A stretch of DNA of 64,000 nucleotides, from the NCBI RefSeq assembly GCF_010994275.1, contig NZ_WMCD01000009.1:124001-188000 (forward strand), given 5' to 3'. Every line of letters starts with the position of its first letter. The stretch's first letter is position 1. The position numbers and the translations under genes were made by a program. This DNA comes from Cyclobacterium jeungdonense (lineage in GTDB: Bacteria; Bacteroidota; Bacteroidia; Cytophagales; Cyclobacteriaceae). The notes below the pieces were generated by a model, which was given only the letters and a program-made list of their open reading frames with translations, had not been told where the DNA came from and ran no database searches. Positions 1-9,701 of this stretch are shown one piece after another.

Positions 1-2768
1 AATTTATTTTTACTACAGTCACCGGTAAGGAAAAATTCATTGCCTATGGGGTTCAGGTTAATCAATTAACGCCTCAGGGGAATCTGGAAGTTTTCGGTTA
101 TTGTAATGACATCACCGAGAAAAAGACGGTAGAGCGAAAACTTCTTTTTGAATCTCAAATTCTCGCTCAGGTCAACGAACCCATATACGTTACAGATCTG
201 AACCTGAAAGTGATTTACATGAATCAGGCAGCAATTTTTGAAGGAGAACCTCAATCCAATGGACAGGGAAAAATCAGTGATTTTTTCAAAATCACCAATC
301 CTCCATCCAAATCCTTTCAGGGACTGGTTCGGAAAGCGGATGATTTGGGAATTTGGGTGGAAGAAGTACTGATCCTGGATAATTCTGGTCATGTTCAGCC
401 GTATGAGGTCTCAGTCAAACCCATTAAGAACATAGAAATTGAAAAGGTAGGGTATTCGTTTCTGATCCGGAACATCACCTCCAAAATTCAACGGGAAGAA
501 ATGGCCAAAAAGGCAAAGCTAATCGTTGAAAATAGTCCTGCCATTTTATTTGAGGTGGCACCAAGTCAGGGCTTCAAACTTTCATTTATCACCGAAAACA
601 TCAACCAGTTTGGCTACCAGGCGGAGCGACTGATAGAACAAGCTGCAAGTTTGTTGGATTTAATCCATCCGGAAGACCTTGGTGTTTTTGAAAAAGAATT
701 GATCTACCCCGAAAAAACCCAGTATAACAGAGAATACCGATTGCTTTCGGCCGATGGCTCTTACCGCTGGGTAGAAGACAAAATACGACCCGTCTTTGAC
801 CAGGATGGCAAGGTCTTGCTTTACGAAGGACTGCTGCACGATGTGACCGAAAGAAAAAATGATCGGTTGGAAATTGAAAAAATAAAGAATAGGTATCGGG
901 TCTTGGCTTCAAATATCCCTCATACCAATGTTTTTCTCATAGACAGACATTTGAAGTACCTGGTGGCAGAAGGGTCGAATTTTAAATATTGGGGCTTTGA
1001 CAAGACCTATTTCGAAGGAAGAACCATTCAGGAAGTACATACTACCACGCTGCATGAAGTAGAGCCGTTGTTTAAGGATGCTTTGGAAAAAAAGAATACC
1101 GTAAGCAAAGTAATTCCCTACATGAACCGCTATTACGAGTTGACTGCTAAACCCATTTATTACGGGGAACAACTGGAATACTATCTGGGAATCGTGCGTG
1201 ATATCTCAGAGGAATACAAGGCAAAAAAAGAACTGAAAAAAAGCGAAATCAAATACCGAAATCTGGTGGAAGAGTCCACTGAGATTATTTTTTCCATTAC
1301 AGCTCAAATGGAATTGAGCTACGTTTCACCTAATATCAAACAATTCCTGGGATACGAAACCTATGAGTTCACTAGTGGAGATTTTACTGATTTTCTTCAT
1401 CCCGAGGATGCGCAGGTGTTTTTGGATGGGGAAAACAGTCCAATAAGCTATTTTCAGGAAAACCCTGAATTTGAATTTCGGCTACGTCATAAAAAAGGTC
1501 ATTTTAGGGTCTTCAGTTCTAGCGGAAAGGTGATCAAAGACGAAAAAGGAGAGGTCCGCTATTATACCGGGATTGCAAGAGACATTACCAAGCTCAAAGA
1601 AACCCAAAAGGAACTCTACAAAGCCAAGGAAAAAGCAGAATCTGCGCTCAATGCTAAAAGTCAATTTTTGTCGGTCATGAGTCACGAGATCCGGACCCCC
1701 ATGAATGCGGTAATTGGGCTTTCGCACCTGTTATTAGAAGACAATCCAAGGGAAGATCAATTGGAGAACCTCCAAACCCTGCAATTTTCCGCTGAAAATC
1801 TCCTGGGCCTGATCAATGATATTTTGGATTTCAATAAAATTGATTCAGGCAAACTAATCCTGGAGAAAGTACCTTTTGAGCCGAAAAACCTGATAAACAG
1901 GATCATCCATTCATACACGTACCAAATCCGGGACAAATCGCTGGAGATCATTTATGAGCCTGATTTTCAACTTCCCAAATTACTATTAGGTGATCCTGTC
2001 CGCATTGCACAGATACTCAATAACCTGGTTAGCAATGCGATTAAATTTACAGACAGAGGCTACATAAAAATCACCCTTGAACAGGTGAAGCAAAAAGAGA
2101 AATGGGTAACCGTTCGTTTTGCAGTAAAAGATACCGGAATAGGCATAGCCAGGAGTAAGATCAAATCCATTTTTGACGCCTTCACACAGGCTAGTTCAGA
2201 TACCACCAGGAAATACGGGGGTACCGGGCTGGGGCTGGCCATCGTGAAAAAGCTTACCAAACTCTTCGGCACTGACATTCATCTGGAATCCAAATTGGGA
2301 GAGGGGTCTACGTTTTGGTTTGAGGTGGATTTCGAAATTCAGGATGAAATTCAGGAATTGAAAGCAAAGCACACAGTCAATGAAGACGGAAAGCTGGGAG
2401 AAAAGAAAATATTGGTCGCTGAGGACAATCAAGTCAACCAGGTGCTTTTAAAAAAATACCTTTCCAAATGGGGAGTGGGAGAAATCAGTTTTGCAGCAAA
2501 TGGAAAAATTGCCCTGGATTATTTTTTCAAAGATGATTTTGATTTGGTGCTTCTGGATTTACAAATGCCCGAAATGGATGGATTTGAAGTAGCAAAAATA
2601 ATACGCAAACTAGACCTGCTTTCCAAAAGGAATGTCCCAATTATAGCCTTAACGGCTTCTTCCCTGCTTGAAGTAAAAGACCAGTTAGAGGCGTCGGGAA
2701 TGGACGATTACATATCGAAACCTTTTACACCCGAAAACCTCTACGGTAAAATCATCAAATACCTATGA
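1..2768 (+). CDS. Hybrid sensor histidine kinase, multi-PAS (5' end cut by window)
   Basis: The reading frame is open from base 3 to the stop, so the gene starts outside the window; the first in-frame Met (210) lies inside a PAS domain and is not the start. Counting from that Met there are PAS domains at about 1-93, 100-216, 225-335 and 345-460, the second and fourth ending in a DITK/DVTE-type PAC edge. A HisKA domain (MSHEIRTP, His492) is followed by an HATPase domain with NAIKFTD, DTGIGI and GGTGLGL boxes, and a C-terminal receiver with phospho-acceptor Asp783 in LLDLQMPEMDG and a Lys in SKPF. The protein should autophosphorylate on His and pass phosphate to its own receiver. No HPt domain or transmembrane segment is visible in the part present. 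The ligand is unknown, and no DNA-binding partner is adjacent. Confidence 0.95.
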   Translation, partial: FIFTTVTGKEKFIAYGVQVNQLTPQGNLEVFGYCNDITEKKTVERKLLFESQILAQVNEPIYVTDLNLKVIYMNQAAIFEGEPQSNGQGKISDFFKITNPPSKSFQGLVRKADDLGIWVEEVLILDNSGHVQPYEVSVKPIKNIEIEKVGYSFLIRNITSKIQREEMAKKAKLIVENSPAILFEVAPSQGFKLSFITENINQFGYQAERLIEQAASLLDLIHPEDLGVFEKELIYPEKTQYNREYRLLSADGSYRWVEDKIRPVFDQDGKVLLYEGLLHDVTERKNDRLEIEKIKNRYRVLASNIPHTNVFLIDRHLKYLVAEGSNFKYWGFDKTYFEGRTIQEVHTTTLHEVEPLFKDALEKKNTVSKVIPYMNRYYELTAKPIYYGEQLEYYLGIVRDISEEYKAKKELKKSEIKYRNLVEESTEIIFSITAQMELSYVSPNIKQFLGYETYEFTSGDFTDFLHPEDAQVFLDGENSPISYFQENPEFEFRLRHKKGHFRVFSSSGKVIKDEKGEVRYYTGIARDITKLKETQKELYKAKEKAESALNAKSQFLSVMSHEIRTPMNAVIGLSHLLLEDNPREDQLENLQTLQFSAENLLGLINDILDFNKIDSGKLILEKVPFEPKNLINRIIHSYTYQIRDKSLEIIYEPDFQLPKLLLGDPVRIAQILNNLVSNAIKFTDRGYIKITLEQVKQKEKWVTVRFAVKDTGIGIARSKIKSIFDAFTQASSDTTRKYGGTGLGLAIVKKLTKLFGTDIHLESKLGEGSTFWFEVDFEIQDEIQELKAKHTVNEDGKLGEKKILVAEDNQVNQVLLKKYLSKWGVGEISFAANGKIALDYFFKDDFDLVLLDLQMPEMDGFEVAKIIRKLDLLSKRNVPIIALTASSLLEVKDQLEASGMDDYISKPFTPENLYGKIIKYL

Positions 2769-2820
2769 TATGGGAGGGGTTAAAAATGTGGGTGGTATGG
2801 TTTTTCCCCGGTTAAAGTCC

Positions 2821-2828
2821 TACCTTTG
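2821..2828 (+). promoter_or_regulatory. Candidate Bacteroidota -7 element (TACCTTTG)
   Basis: TACCTTTG fits the TAnnTTTG element and lies 17 bp before the ATG at 2846, placing a start near 2834. No clear TTG -33 box sits at the usual 17-23 bp spacing, so the call rests on the -7 box alone. Confidence 0.45.
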
Positions 2829-2845
2829 CATCTTTATACGGCATT

Positions 2846-4156
2846 ATGAGAGGAATTTTATATGTTTTGCTGCTTTGTTTGTGCGTGACTGGAAGTCTAC
2901 GGGCTCAGGAAAACCTATCTGAGCGGTCAACACTTTATTTTCTTTTGGGAAGTTCCGGCTCAAACATTCGGGATTTTAATGGGATGTTATCCGAAAAGGG
3001 GATATCTCCCCTAAGGGGAGGCTATAAAACGTTCGGTTTGGGGTATCAATACCGCCTGACGGATTTTATTTTGGGTTTTGAACTGTTTCAGAATAACGGG
3101 ACCAATTCGTATTTTCGGGATTATACCCTAGACCACCGCACCACTCGTTTTTACTTAAATATAGGCTACTCACTTACTGAGGAGGGCAGATTTCACTTGA
3201 TCCACTACATGTCTCTGGGAGCAGGGTATCTTAATTTTCAAATGCTCAAAGATGATCGGAAAGTGGCGGATTTAGGGAGTTTTCTGGAACAACCAAGCCA
3301 GGGATTTCTTATCCGCAGACACGACATTCAAAGAGGAAGCTCCAATTTAGGTGGGTTTTTGACTGAAATAGGCTTCCAGTTCGGATACGATTTACCACTA
3401 CCGCTACTGGAAGAAAACATGGGGATTTTGGGAAAATTCGGTTATTCCTTTAGCCCTTTTGAAGGAGCCTGGGAAATGAATGGCATTACCTTCGATAACC
3501 TTCAAAGTGGCGCCTTTTTCCGTTTGGGGGCAGCCCTTTCCATGCCGGATCAAAACCTGTTTTTCCCCGATGCAGGAATTGGGGTTCATTTTTTTTACGG
3601 GAAAACCTTCCGAAATCCAGAACGGTTAAATACCTACCTGCAGGAAAATGGATGGAATCCCCTTGGCAAGACACCTTCTAATCTCGGGATGAAAATTCTG
3701 GGAGAAAACAGAAGATGGATTTACGGAGTGGATGTTTTTAACATCGCTAATAGCGGACAAGCAAGTGAAGATTACCATCAGACACTAAACAGTGTCCGGG
3801 TATATGGAAATTATGGTTATCAGTTATACAAACGTCGCAACCTGGAAATGGGTGTAATCGGAGGAATAGGCTATGGTAATATTCGCTATACACTTGAAAG
3901 TAAGAATAAACCCGACTTCCCTCTTTTGTTTGAAGAGCCTGATTTTGACGGCTACCTGCGAAACAATGGCATCATGAGTAAATCGGAAGTTTTGATTTCT
4001 TATTCCATGCCCCTTTCAAAAAACACCTTTCGATTCGTTTATTCCTTGCATGCAGGATACGAAGTTCCGTTGAGCCGGTATCGATTTGGTGAGGTTTCCA
4101 TGGCAAACTACCTTTCGGGCCCCTACTTTCAGTTGGGCCTGGGTCTTCGCCCCTAA
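2846..4156 (+). CDS. Secreted outer-membrane beta-barrel-like protein, unknown function
   Basis: The 436-residue product begins with a clear signal peptide (hydrophobic run ILYVLLLCLCVTGSLRA, cut before QEN). The rest is rich in alternating aromatic/glycine strands (YKTFGLGYQYRL, RFYLNIGYSL, YFQLGLGLRP) and ends close to an aromatic-rich strand, as outer-membrane barrels do. I do not recognise a named family. It has its own candidate promoter and is separated from the kinase by about 77 bp, so it is probably a separate unit. Possible roles are a porin-like or structural outer-membrane protein; nothing in the sequence points to a substrate. Confidence 0.7.
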   Translation: MRGILYVLLLCLCVTGSLRAQENLSERSTLYFLLGSSGSNIRDFNGMLSEKGISPLRGGYKTFGLGYQYRLTDFILGFELFQNNGTNSYFRDYTLDHRTTRFYLNIGYSLTEEGRFHLIHYMSLGAGYLNFQMLKDDRKVADLGSFLEQPSQGFLIRRHDIQRGSSNLGGFLTEIGFQFGYDLPLPLLEENMGILGKFGYSFSPFEGAWEMNGITFDNLQSGAFFRLGAALSMPDQNLFFPDAGIGVHFFYGKTFRNPERLNTYLQENGWNPLGKTPSNLGMKILGENRRWIYGVDVFNIANSGQASEDYHQTLNSVRVYGNYGYQLYKRRNLEMGVIGGIGYGNIRYTLESKNKPDFPLLFEEPDFDGYLRNNGIMSKSEVLISYSMPLSKNTFRFVYSLHAGYEVPLSRYRFGEVSMANYLSGPYFQLGLGLRP

Positions 4157-4246
4157 GTAGGCCGGGGCAAAATTTCTTGAGTCTGCATTTTACCTTTCCA
4201 AGGCAAAGTTTTTTGTAAAAAGGGGTTTTTTTTCCTGAATTCCTGT

Positions 4247-4254
4247 TACTTTTG
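4247..4254 (+). promoter_or_regulatory. metH: Candidate -7 promoter element of the met operon (TACTTTTG)
   Basis: TACTTTTG matches TAnnTTTG and ends 6 bp before the first paired base of the SAM riboswitch, so transcription would start almost exactly at the aptamer's P1 stem. A good -33 TTG at standard spacing is not seen; the nearest TTG is at 4213-4215, 31 bp away. Confidence 0.55.
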
Positions 4255-4257
4255 ACA

Positions 4258-4357
4258 TTGCTTATCGAGAAAGACGGAGGGAAGGGCCCTATGATGTCTT
4301 AGCAACCTGATGTGACAAGGTGCTAATTCCTATTCTGGAAATGCCGGATAAAGATGA
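4258..4357 (+). ncRNA. SAM-I (S-box) riboswitch aptamer
   Basis: The core S-box sequence elements are present in order: CTTATCGAGA, GGAGGGA, GGCCCTATGA, AGCAACC, AAGGTGCTAATTCC and a closing GATAAAG that pairs with CTTATC to form P1. It sits in the leader of the split metH/metF operon, the expected target in Bacteroidota. Binding of S-adenosylmethionine should lower expression. No obvious intrinsic terminator with a T-run follows between 4358 and 4433, so control may be at translation or by another structure. Confidence 0.92.
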
Positions 4358-4433
4358 GCCGAAAAAGTTAGATAATCCTTTCTAGTTTTACGCCGGTTCA
4401 TGCTCGTATAAGTTTTTTATAAATTACGACAAC

Positions 4434-5477
4434 ATGCCAAACAGAACCGAATTATTACTTCAGCAGTTACACAAAAAAATCTTGATTTTGGACGGCGCCA
4501 TGGGTACCATGATTCAGCGGTATGCCCTACAGGAGGACGATTTTAGAAATGAGGCCTTGTATGGTGTAAAAAAATCACTGAGAGGTAACAACGACTTGCT
4601 TTCCCTCACCCGGCCTGAAATAATCAAGGAAATCCATAAGGCTTATTTTGATGCCGGAGCGGATATCGTAGAAACCAATACTTTCAGCAGTACTTCCATT
4701 GCCCAGGAAGATTATGGACTGTCCGACTTGGCGTACAAGCTCAACTATGAATCAGCAAAACTGGCAAGGGAAGTGGCAGATGCCTGTACAGCAAAGAATC
4801 CGAAAAAACCCCGATTTGTCGCTGGAGCCATCGGCCCTACCAACCGGACAGCGTCCCTTTCACCTGATGTCAACGATCCCGGATTCCGAGCCATTAACTT
4901 TGATCAGTTGGTGGAGGCATACAGTGAGCAAGTAGAAGGACTGCTCGATGGAGAGGTAGATATACTGCTAATAGAAACAGTGTTCGATACTCTTAATGCC
5001 AAAGCGGCTCTGTATGCGGTACAAGAGGTATTTGAGAAACGCGGGATGCCCCTGGATCCACATGAGGGAGGAATTCCCATCATGGTTTCGGGAACTATCA
5101 CCGATGCCTCTGGCAGGACGCTTTCGGGTCAGACTACAGAGGCCTTTCTGATTTCACTTTCCCATGTGCCATTACTAAGTATCGGTCTTAATTGTGCGCT
5201 GGGAGCCAAAGAACTTCGTCCGTATCTAAAGGTCATGGCAGAAAATGCACCTTTTTATGTCAGCGTCTATCCTAATGCCGGTTTACCTAATGAATTTGGT
5301 AAATACGATCAAGGCCCTGGAGAAATGAATGATCAGCTTGAAGCGTTTCTTGAGGAGGGTTGGGTAAACATTGTTGGGGGCTGTTGCGGTACCACTCCTG
5401 AACATATCGCAGCCATTTCTAACACGGCATCTAAATTTTCACCGCGACATTTGAAGGAATCTATTCCAGAAAAATAA
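4434..5477 (+). CDS. metH: Methionine synthase, homocysteine-binding module (MetH N-terminal piece)
   Basis: The 347-residue protein is the homocysteine S-methyltransferase barrel, matching the first domain of MetH. Visible marks are the start ILDGAMGTMIQR, the zinc cysteine in LNCALGAKEL and the paired zinc cysteines in GGCCGTTPEHI near the C-terminus. In E. coli this is fused to the other MetH domains; here a separate gene, 4 bp downstream, carries the remainder, so the two proteins must act as a complex to move methyl from methylcobalamin to homocysteine. Start chosen at ATG 4434 because it gives the family's normal N-terminus. It is the first gene after the SAM riboswitch. Confidence 0.96.
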   Translation: MPNRTELLLQQLHKKILILDGAMGTMIQRYALQEDDFRNEALYGVKKSLRGNNDLLSLTRPEIIKEIHKAYFDAGADIVETNTFSSTSIAQEDYGLSDLAYKLNYESAKLAREVADACTAKNPKKPRFVAGAIGPTNRTASLSPDVNDPGFRAINFDQLVEAYSEQVEGLLDGEVDILLIETVFDTLNAKAALYAVQEVFEKRGMPLDPHEGGIPIMVSGTITDASGRTLSGQTTEAFLISLSHVPLLSIGLNCALGAKELRPYLKVMAENAPFYVSVYPNAGLPNEFGKYDQGPGEMNDQLEAFLEEGWVNIVGGCCGTTPEHIAAISNTASKFSPRHLKESIPEK

Positions 5478-5481
5478 TTTC

Positions 5482-8193
5482 ATGAGCGAAACAAATAACA
5501 AACCCACTTTGAAACTTTCAGGACTGGAACCGCTGGTTTTTGGCCCTTCGATTAATTTTGTAAATATCGGTGAAAGAACCAATGTAACCGGGTCCAAAAA
5601 ATTTGCCCGGCTAATCTTGAATGGCAATTACGATGAAGCGCTAGAAGTAGCCCTGGACCAAGTTCGGGGAGGTGCCCAGATCCTCGATGTATGCATGGAT
5701 GAAGCCATGCTCGATGGCGAAGCCGCCATGGTAAAATTTCTGAATTTGATTGCATCTGAACCCGAGATATGCCGGATTCCGGTGATGGTAGACAGTTCCA
5801 AATGGAAAATTATTCTTGCAGGACTTAAATGCATCCAGGGCAAAGGAATCGTCAATTCCATAAGTTTAAAAAATGGCGAAGAGGAGTTTATCCAACAGGC
5901 CAAAACCATCAAAAAATTCGGGGCCGCTGTTGTAGTCATGGCCTTTGATGAAAAAGGGCAGGCGGATAGTTACGAACGAAGGATACATATCTGCCAGAGG
6001 AGTTACGACATCCTTACCCGGGAGGTAAAGTTTAATCCGCAGGATATAATTTTTGATCCCAATATTTTCCCCGTGGCTACTGGGATGGATGAGCATAGAA
6101 CCAATGCGATTGACTTTTTCAGGGCTACCCGGTGGATCAAGGATCACCTTCCCGGAGCAAAAGTCAGTGGTGGGGTAAGTAATGTTTCCTTTTCTTTTCG
6201 AGGAAATAACCCGGTAAGGGAAGCCATGCATGCCGTGTTTTTATACCATGCCATCAAAAACGGCATGGATATGGGAATCGTAAATCCGGCCATGCTGGAG
6301 ATTTACGACGACATTCCCAAAGACCTGTTGCAGCATGTGGAAGACGTGATTTGGAACCGCCGGGACGATGCCACAGAGCGTCTGCTGGATTTTGCAGAAA
6401 CAGTAAGATCGCAGGGCAAAAAAAGTAAAACGGATGAAGCCTGGAGAAGTCAACCCGTAGGAAAGCGCATACAGCATGCCTTGGTTAAAGGTATTCTGGA
6501 TTATATTGTGGAGGACACCGAAGAAGCCAGACTTTCTCTGAACGATCCCCTGAAAGTAATCGAAGGGCCTTTGATGGATGGGATGAATGTGGTTGGAGAC
6601 CTTTTTGGAGAAGGGAAGATGTTTTTACCTCAGGTGGTAAAAAGTGCAAGGGTCATGAAAAAGGCAGTAGCCTATCTGGAGCCATTCATGCCGCTTCCTG
6701 AAGAAAATGAAGACGGAGACGCGAAATCTGACAACATTAACCGGATTCTGCTGGCTACGGTGAAAGGAGACGTTCACGATATTGGCAAGAATATCGTCGG
6801 AGTGGTACTGGCCTGTAACAGCTACAAAATCATCGATCTGGGCGTCATGGTGGAAACTGAAAAGATTATCGATGAAGCATTGGCCCAAAATGTGGATATC
6901 ATTGGTTTGAGCGGATTGATCACCCCATCCCTGGACGAAATGGCAAATGTTGCGGCAGAGATGGAGAGAAGAGGTCTTAAAATCCCCTTGCTGATAGGGG
7001 GGGCAACCACTTCCCGTATCCATACGGCCGTAAAAATTGACCCGTTATACAGTGGCACGGTAGTGCACGTAGCGGATGCTTCCAAATCCGTGCCGGTAGC
7101 AGGGGAGTCTATCAGCAAAGAGACCAGGGAAAAATACCGGCTCGAAATGAAGACATTGTATAGCAAGTTGCGCGACGACCACGAGGCAAAGCAGCAGGTA
7201 AAGCAATTGGTGACCTACAAGGAAGCCAAAACCAATCCGGTTGAGTTGGATTGGTCAACTTATAAGCCATTCATTCCAAAAAAACTAGGAGTGCAAGTAC
7301 TGGATAATCTCGACCTGGGTATGATTCGGAAATACATCGACTGGACTCCCTTTTTCAGTACCTGGATGCTGGCAGGTAAATTTCCAAAAATTTTAAAGGA
7401 TCCGATAGTTGGAAAAGAGGCACTGAAGCTGTACAATGATGCCAACAACATGCTGGATCGAATTGTGAATGAAGGCTGGTTGAAAGCAAAAGCCGTTTTG
7501 GGTCTTTTTCCGGTGCACCGATCGGGAGATGACCTGCTGGTGGATCCGGAATTTACTTCCAGCAAGCAGTTTGTGTTCCATTTTCTAAGACAACAGGGTA
7601 GGAAGGGTAAGGGGGTTCCCAACCGTAGCCTGGCGGATTATATCCATCCGAAGAGCAAAGATTACTTTGGGGGGTTTGCCGTAACTGCCGGCCTGGGAAT
7701 CGAGGGAAAATTAAAGACTTTTCAAGAAGACGGTGATGACTACAACGATATCATGTTAAAGGCCATGGCTGATAGGTTGGCCGAAGCAGCAGCAGAATAC
7801 CTGCACGAAAGAGTAAGAAAAGAGTATTGGGGCTACGATCCGGAGGAGTCCCTGGATAATGAGGGGCTGATAAGGGAAACCTACACCGGAATCCGACCTG
7901 CTCCGGGGTATCCTGCCTGTCCGGAACATTCGGAGAAGCGTACCTTATTTGATTTGCTGGATGTGGAAAAAAACATTGGAATGACCCTAACGGATAGTTT
8001 TGCCATGTACCCAACCTCATCGGTCAGTGGCTATTATTTTGGGCATCCGGATAGCAGATATTTCGGGCTGGGAAAAATCGGAGAAGACCAGGTGGAAGAT
8101 TATGCTCGCCGCAAGGGGGTATCCAAAACCCAGGCTGAAAGGTGGCTTTCGCCAAACCTATCCTATTCCCCTCAATTATCTCACGAAGGTTAA
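5482..8193 (+). CDS. metH: Methionine synthase, folate-, cobalamin- and SAM-binding modules
   Basis: The 903-residue protein carries the remaining MetH domains in order: methyltetrahydrofolate (pterin) domain about 16-285 (INFVNIGERTNVTGSKKF), cobalamin cap about 310-400, B12-binding Rossmann domain about 405-545 with the DVHDIGKN box (His432 is the cobalt ligand), and the reactivation domain about 560-900 with the SAM-binding RPAPGYPACPEH stretch. Together with the upstream gene it adds up to about 1,250 residues, the length of one-piece MetH. It has no homocysteine domain of its own and depends on the neighbour. It is followed by metF after 25 bp. Confidence 0.97.
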   Translation: MSETNNKPTLKLSGLEPLVFGPSINFVNIGERTNVTGSKKFARLILNGNYDEALEVALDQVRGGAQILDVCMDEAMLDGEAAMVKFLNLIASEPEICRIPVMVDSSKWKIILAGLKCIQGKGIVNSISLKNGEEEFIQQAKTIKKFGAAVVVMAFDEKGQADSYERRIHICQRSYDILTREVKFNPQDIIFDPNIFPVATGMDEHRTNAIDFFRATRWIKDHLPGAKVSGGVSNVSFSFRGNNPVREAMHAVFLYHAIKNGMDMGIVNPAMLEIYDDIPKDLLQHVEDVIWNRRDDATERLLDFAETVRSQGKKSKTDEAWRSQPVGKRIQHALVKGILDYIVEDTEEARLSLNDPLKVIEGPLMDGMNVVGDLFGEGKMFLPQVVKSARVMKKAVAYLEPFMPLPEENEDGDAKSDNINRILLATVKGDVHDIGKNIVGVVLACNSYKIIDLGVMVETEKIIDEALAQNVDIIGLSGLITPSLDEMANVAAEMERRGLKIPLLIGGATTSRIHTAVKIDPLYSGTVVHVADASKSVPVAGESISKETREKYRLEMKTLYSKLRDDHEAKQQVKQLVTYKEAKTNPVELDWSTYKPFIPKKLGVQVLDNLDLGMIRKYIDWTPFFSTWMLAGKFPKILKDPIVGKEALKLYNDANNMLDRIVNEGWLKAKAVLGLFPVHRSGDDLLVDPEFTSSKQFVFHFLRQQGRKGKGVPNRSLADYIHPKSKDYFGGFAVTAGLGIEGKLKTFQEDGDDYNDIMLKAMADRLAEAAAEYLHERVRKEYWGYDPEESLDNEGLIRETYTGIRPAPGYPACPEHSEKRTLFDLLDVEKNIGMTLTDSFAMYPTSSVSGYYFGHPDSRYFGLGKIGEDQVEDYARRKGVSKTQAERWLSPNLSYSPQLSHEG

Positions 8194-8218
8194 ATCCTGT
8201 GCACATCAAGAAAACGAA

Positions 8219-9172
8219 ATGAAAGTAACAGAGTACATAAAAAAGGCAGAGAAAACATTATTTTCCTTCGAAATTCTGCCGCCTTTGAAGGGGCAAAGCC
8301 TTAGCAACCTTCTGGAGGGTATCGCCCCGCTAATGGAGTTCAAACCTCCTTTTATTGATGTTACCTATCACCGAGAAGAATATATCTACAAAAAACATGC
8401 TAATGGATTGCTTGAGAAAGTCGCTACGCGCAAACGTCCGGGTACGGTAGGAATATGCGCGGCGATTATGAATCGATTTAAGGTTGACGCTGTTCCTCAC
8501 CTATTATGCGGAGGGTTCTCAAAGGAGGAAACCGAAAATGCATTGATTGACCTTTATTTTATCGGAGTGGAAAATGTCCTGGCATTGAGGGGAGATGCTC
8601 CCAAAACAGAAGCGAGTTTTGTGCCCCATAAGGATGGACACCGTTACGCTTCCGATTTAGTTGGACAAATTGTGGGCATGAACCATGGCCGTTACCTAAA
8701 CGACGAAACAGAAGTTGGATTCCGAACCGATTTTTGTGTGGGAGTGGCCGGATATCCCGAAAAACACTTTGAAGCACCCAGCCTGAATTTTGATTTGAAA
8801 AAACTTCAGGCAAAAGTGGATGCAGGAGCCAGCTACATTGTTACGCAGATGTTTTTTGATAATAAAAAGTTCTTTGCCTTTGTCGAAAAAGTAAGGGAAA
8901 TGGGGATAGACATTCCCATCATTCCGGGATTGAAACCCATTACTACCCTATCACAAATCGTCAATCTGCCCAAAATATTTTACCTGGACCTGCCGGATGA
9001 CCTGTTGGCAGGACTGGAAAAATGCAAGAATAATGCGGATGTAAAGGAGTTGGGAATAGAATGGGCAATTCAACAAAGCAAGGAGTTGGTGGCATACGGA
9101 GTACCTACCCTCCACTATTACACCATGAGCCGTGCCGATGCGACCTATCGGGTAGCCAAAGAAGTTTTTTAG
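8219..9172 (+). CDS. metF: Methylenetetrahydrofolate reductase
   Basis: This flavoprotein reduces 5,10-methylenetetrahydrofolate to 5-methyltetrahydrofolate, the methyl donor for the MetH pair encoded just upstream. The 317 residues fit the family. Hallmarks are FSFEILPP at the N-terminus, VTYHRE, ENVLALRGD and ASYIVTQMFFDN followed by IPGLKPIT. The frame is open further upstream into metH, but the ATG at 8219 gives the normal N-terminus (MKVTEYIKKAEK). It is the third gene of the riboswitch operon. Confidence 0.97.
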   Translation: MKVTEYIKKAEKTLFSFEILPPLKGQSLSNLLEGIAPLMEFKPPFIDVTYHREEYIYKKHANGLLEKVATRKRPGTVGICAAIMNRFKVDAVPHLLCGGFSKEETENALIDLYFIGVENVLALRGDAPKTEASFVPHKDGHRYASDLVGQIVGMNHGRYLNDETEVGFRTDFCVGVAGYPEKHFEAPSLNFDLKKLQAKVDAGASYIVTQMFFDNKKFFAFVEKVREMGIDIPIIPGLKPITTLSQIVNLPKIFYLDLPDDLLAGLEKCKNNADVKELGIEWAIQQSKELVAYGVPTLHYYTMSRADATYRVAKEVF

Positions 9173-9230
9173 TCGTTTCCCCCCACACACATATTGCCTT
9201 TTCTAACTATTAAGTAATCAATCAAATCCA

Positions 9231-9701
9231 GTGGACTACCGGGCAGCGAAAAACCAATTCAAAAAATCAGATATGCTTTCCTTTAAGGATCCGAAGGGTG
9301 CACACTTCCAATGGGGAAAGTTTGGATCCCGGCAGCCTGCGGGCAAGGGAGTATTTTTGATCCATGAGACCTACCAATTGCAAGCCATGGTAGGGCCTTT
9401 TTCCGAGGTAGCCTTGGACCTGGTGGAATTTTCTCCGGACACGGTGATTTTTCATAGTCCTCCGAAAGGCTTTTTGGGGAGTGAGATGATTTCCGAAGGA
9501 TTGATTACATTTGCATTGATCAAATCACCTTATTGGCACCGGCTCCTGTTTGAATTGCGGGAAGTCGTGTACATGGAATGGATCCCGGAAATAGAAACCG
9601 CTGACAGGATCTGCTCCGAACAGGTATTCCCACTTTCGGAAAATGGGGCCAAATCCATTGAACTCCATGCTGACGGAAAGGTGAAAATACGAAACGCATG
9701 A
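9231..9701 (+). CDS. Conserved-looking protein of unknown function
   Basis: The 156-residue soluble protein has no recognised domain. The frame opens with GTG at 9231; an ATG at 9273 (MLSFKDPKG) is an alternative start. The middle part is aromatic and hydrophobic (YWHRLLFELREVVYMEWIPE) with no signal peptide or membrane helix. Its last four bases overlap the start of the downstream nucleotidyltransferase gene (ATGA), which implies translational coupling and perhaps a shared role in RNA or cell maintenance. That link is inference from position only. Confidence 0.6.
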   Translation: MDYRAAKNQFKKSDMLSFKDPKGAHFQWGKFGSRQPAGKGVFLIHETYQLQAMVGPFSEVALDLVEFSPDTVIFHSPPKGFLGSEMISEGLITFALIKSPYWHRLLFELREVVYMEWIPEIETADRICSEQVFPLSENGAKSIELHADGKVKIRNA

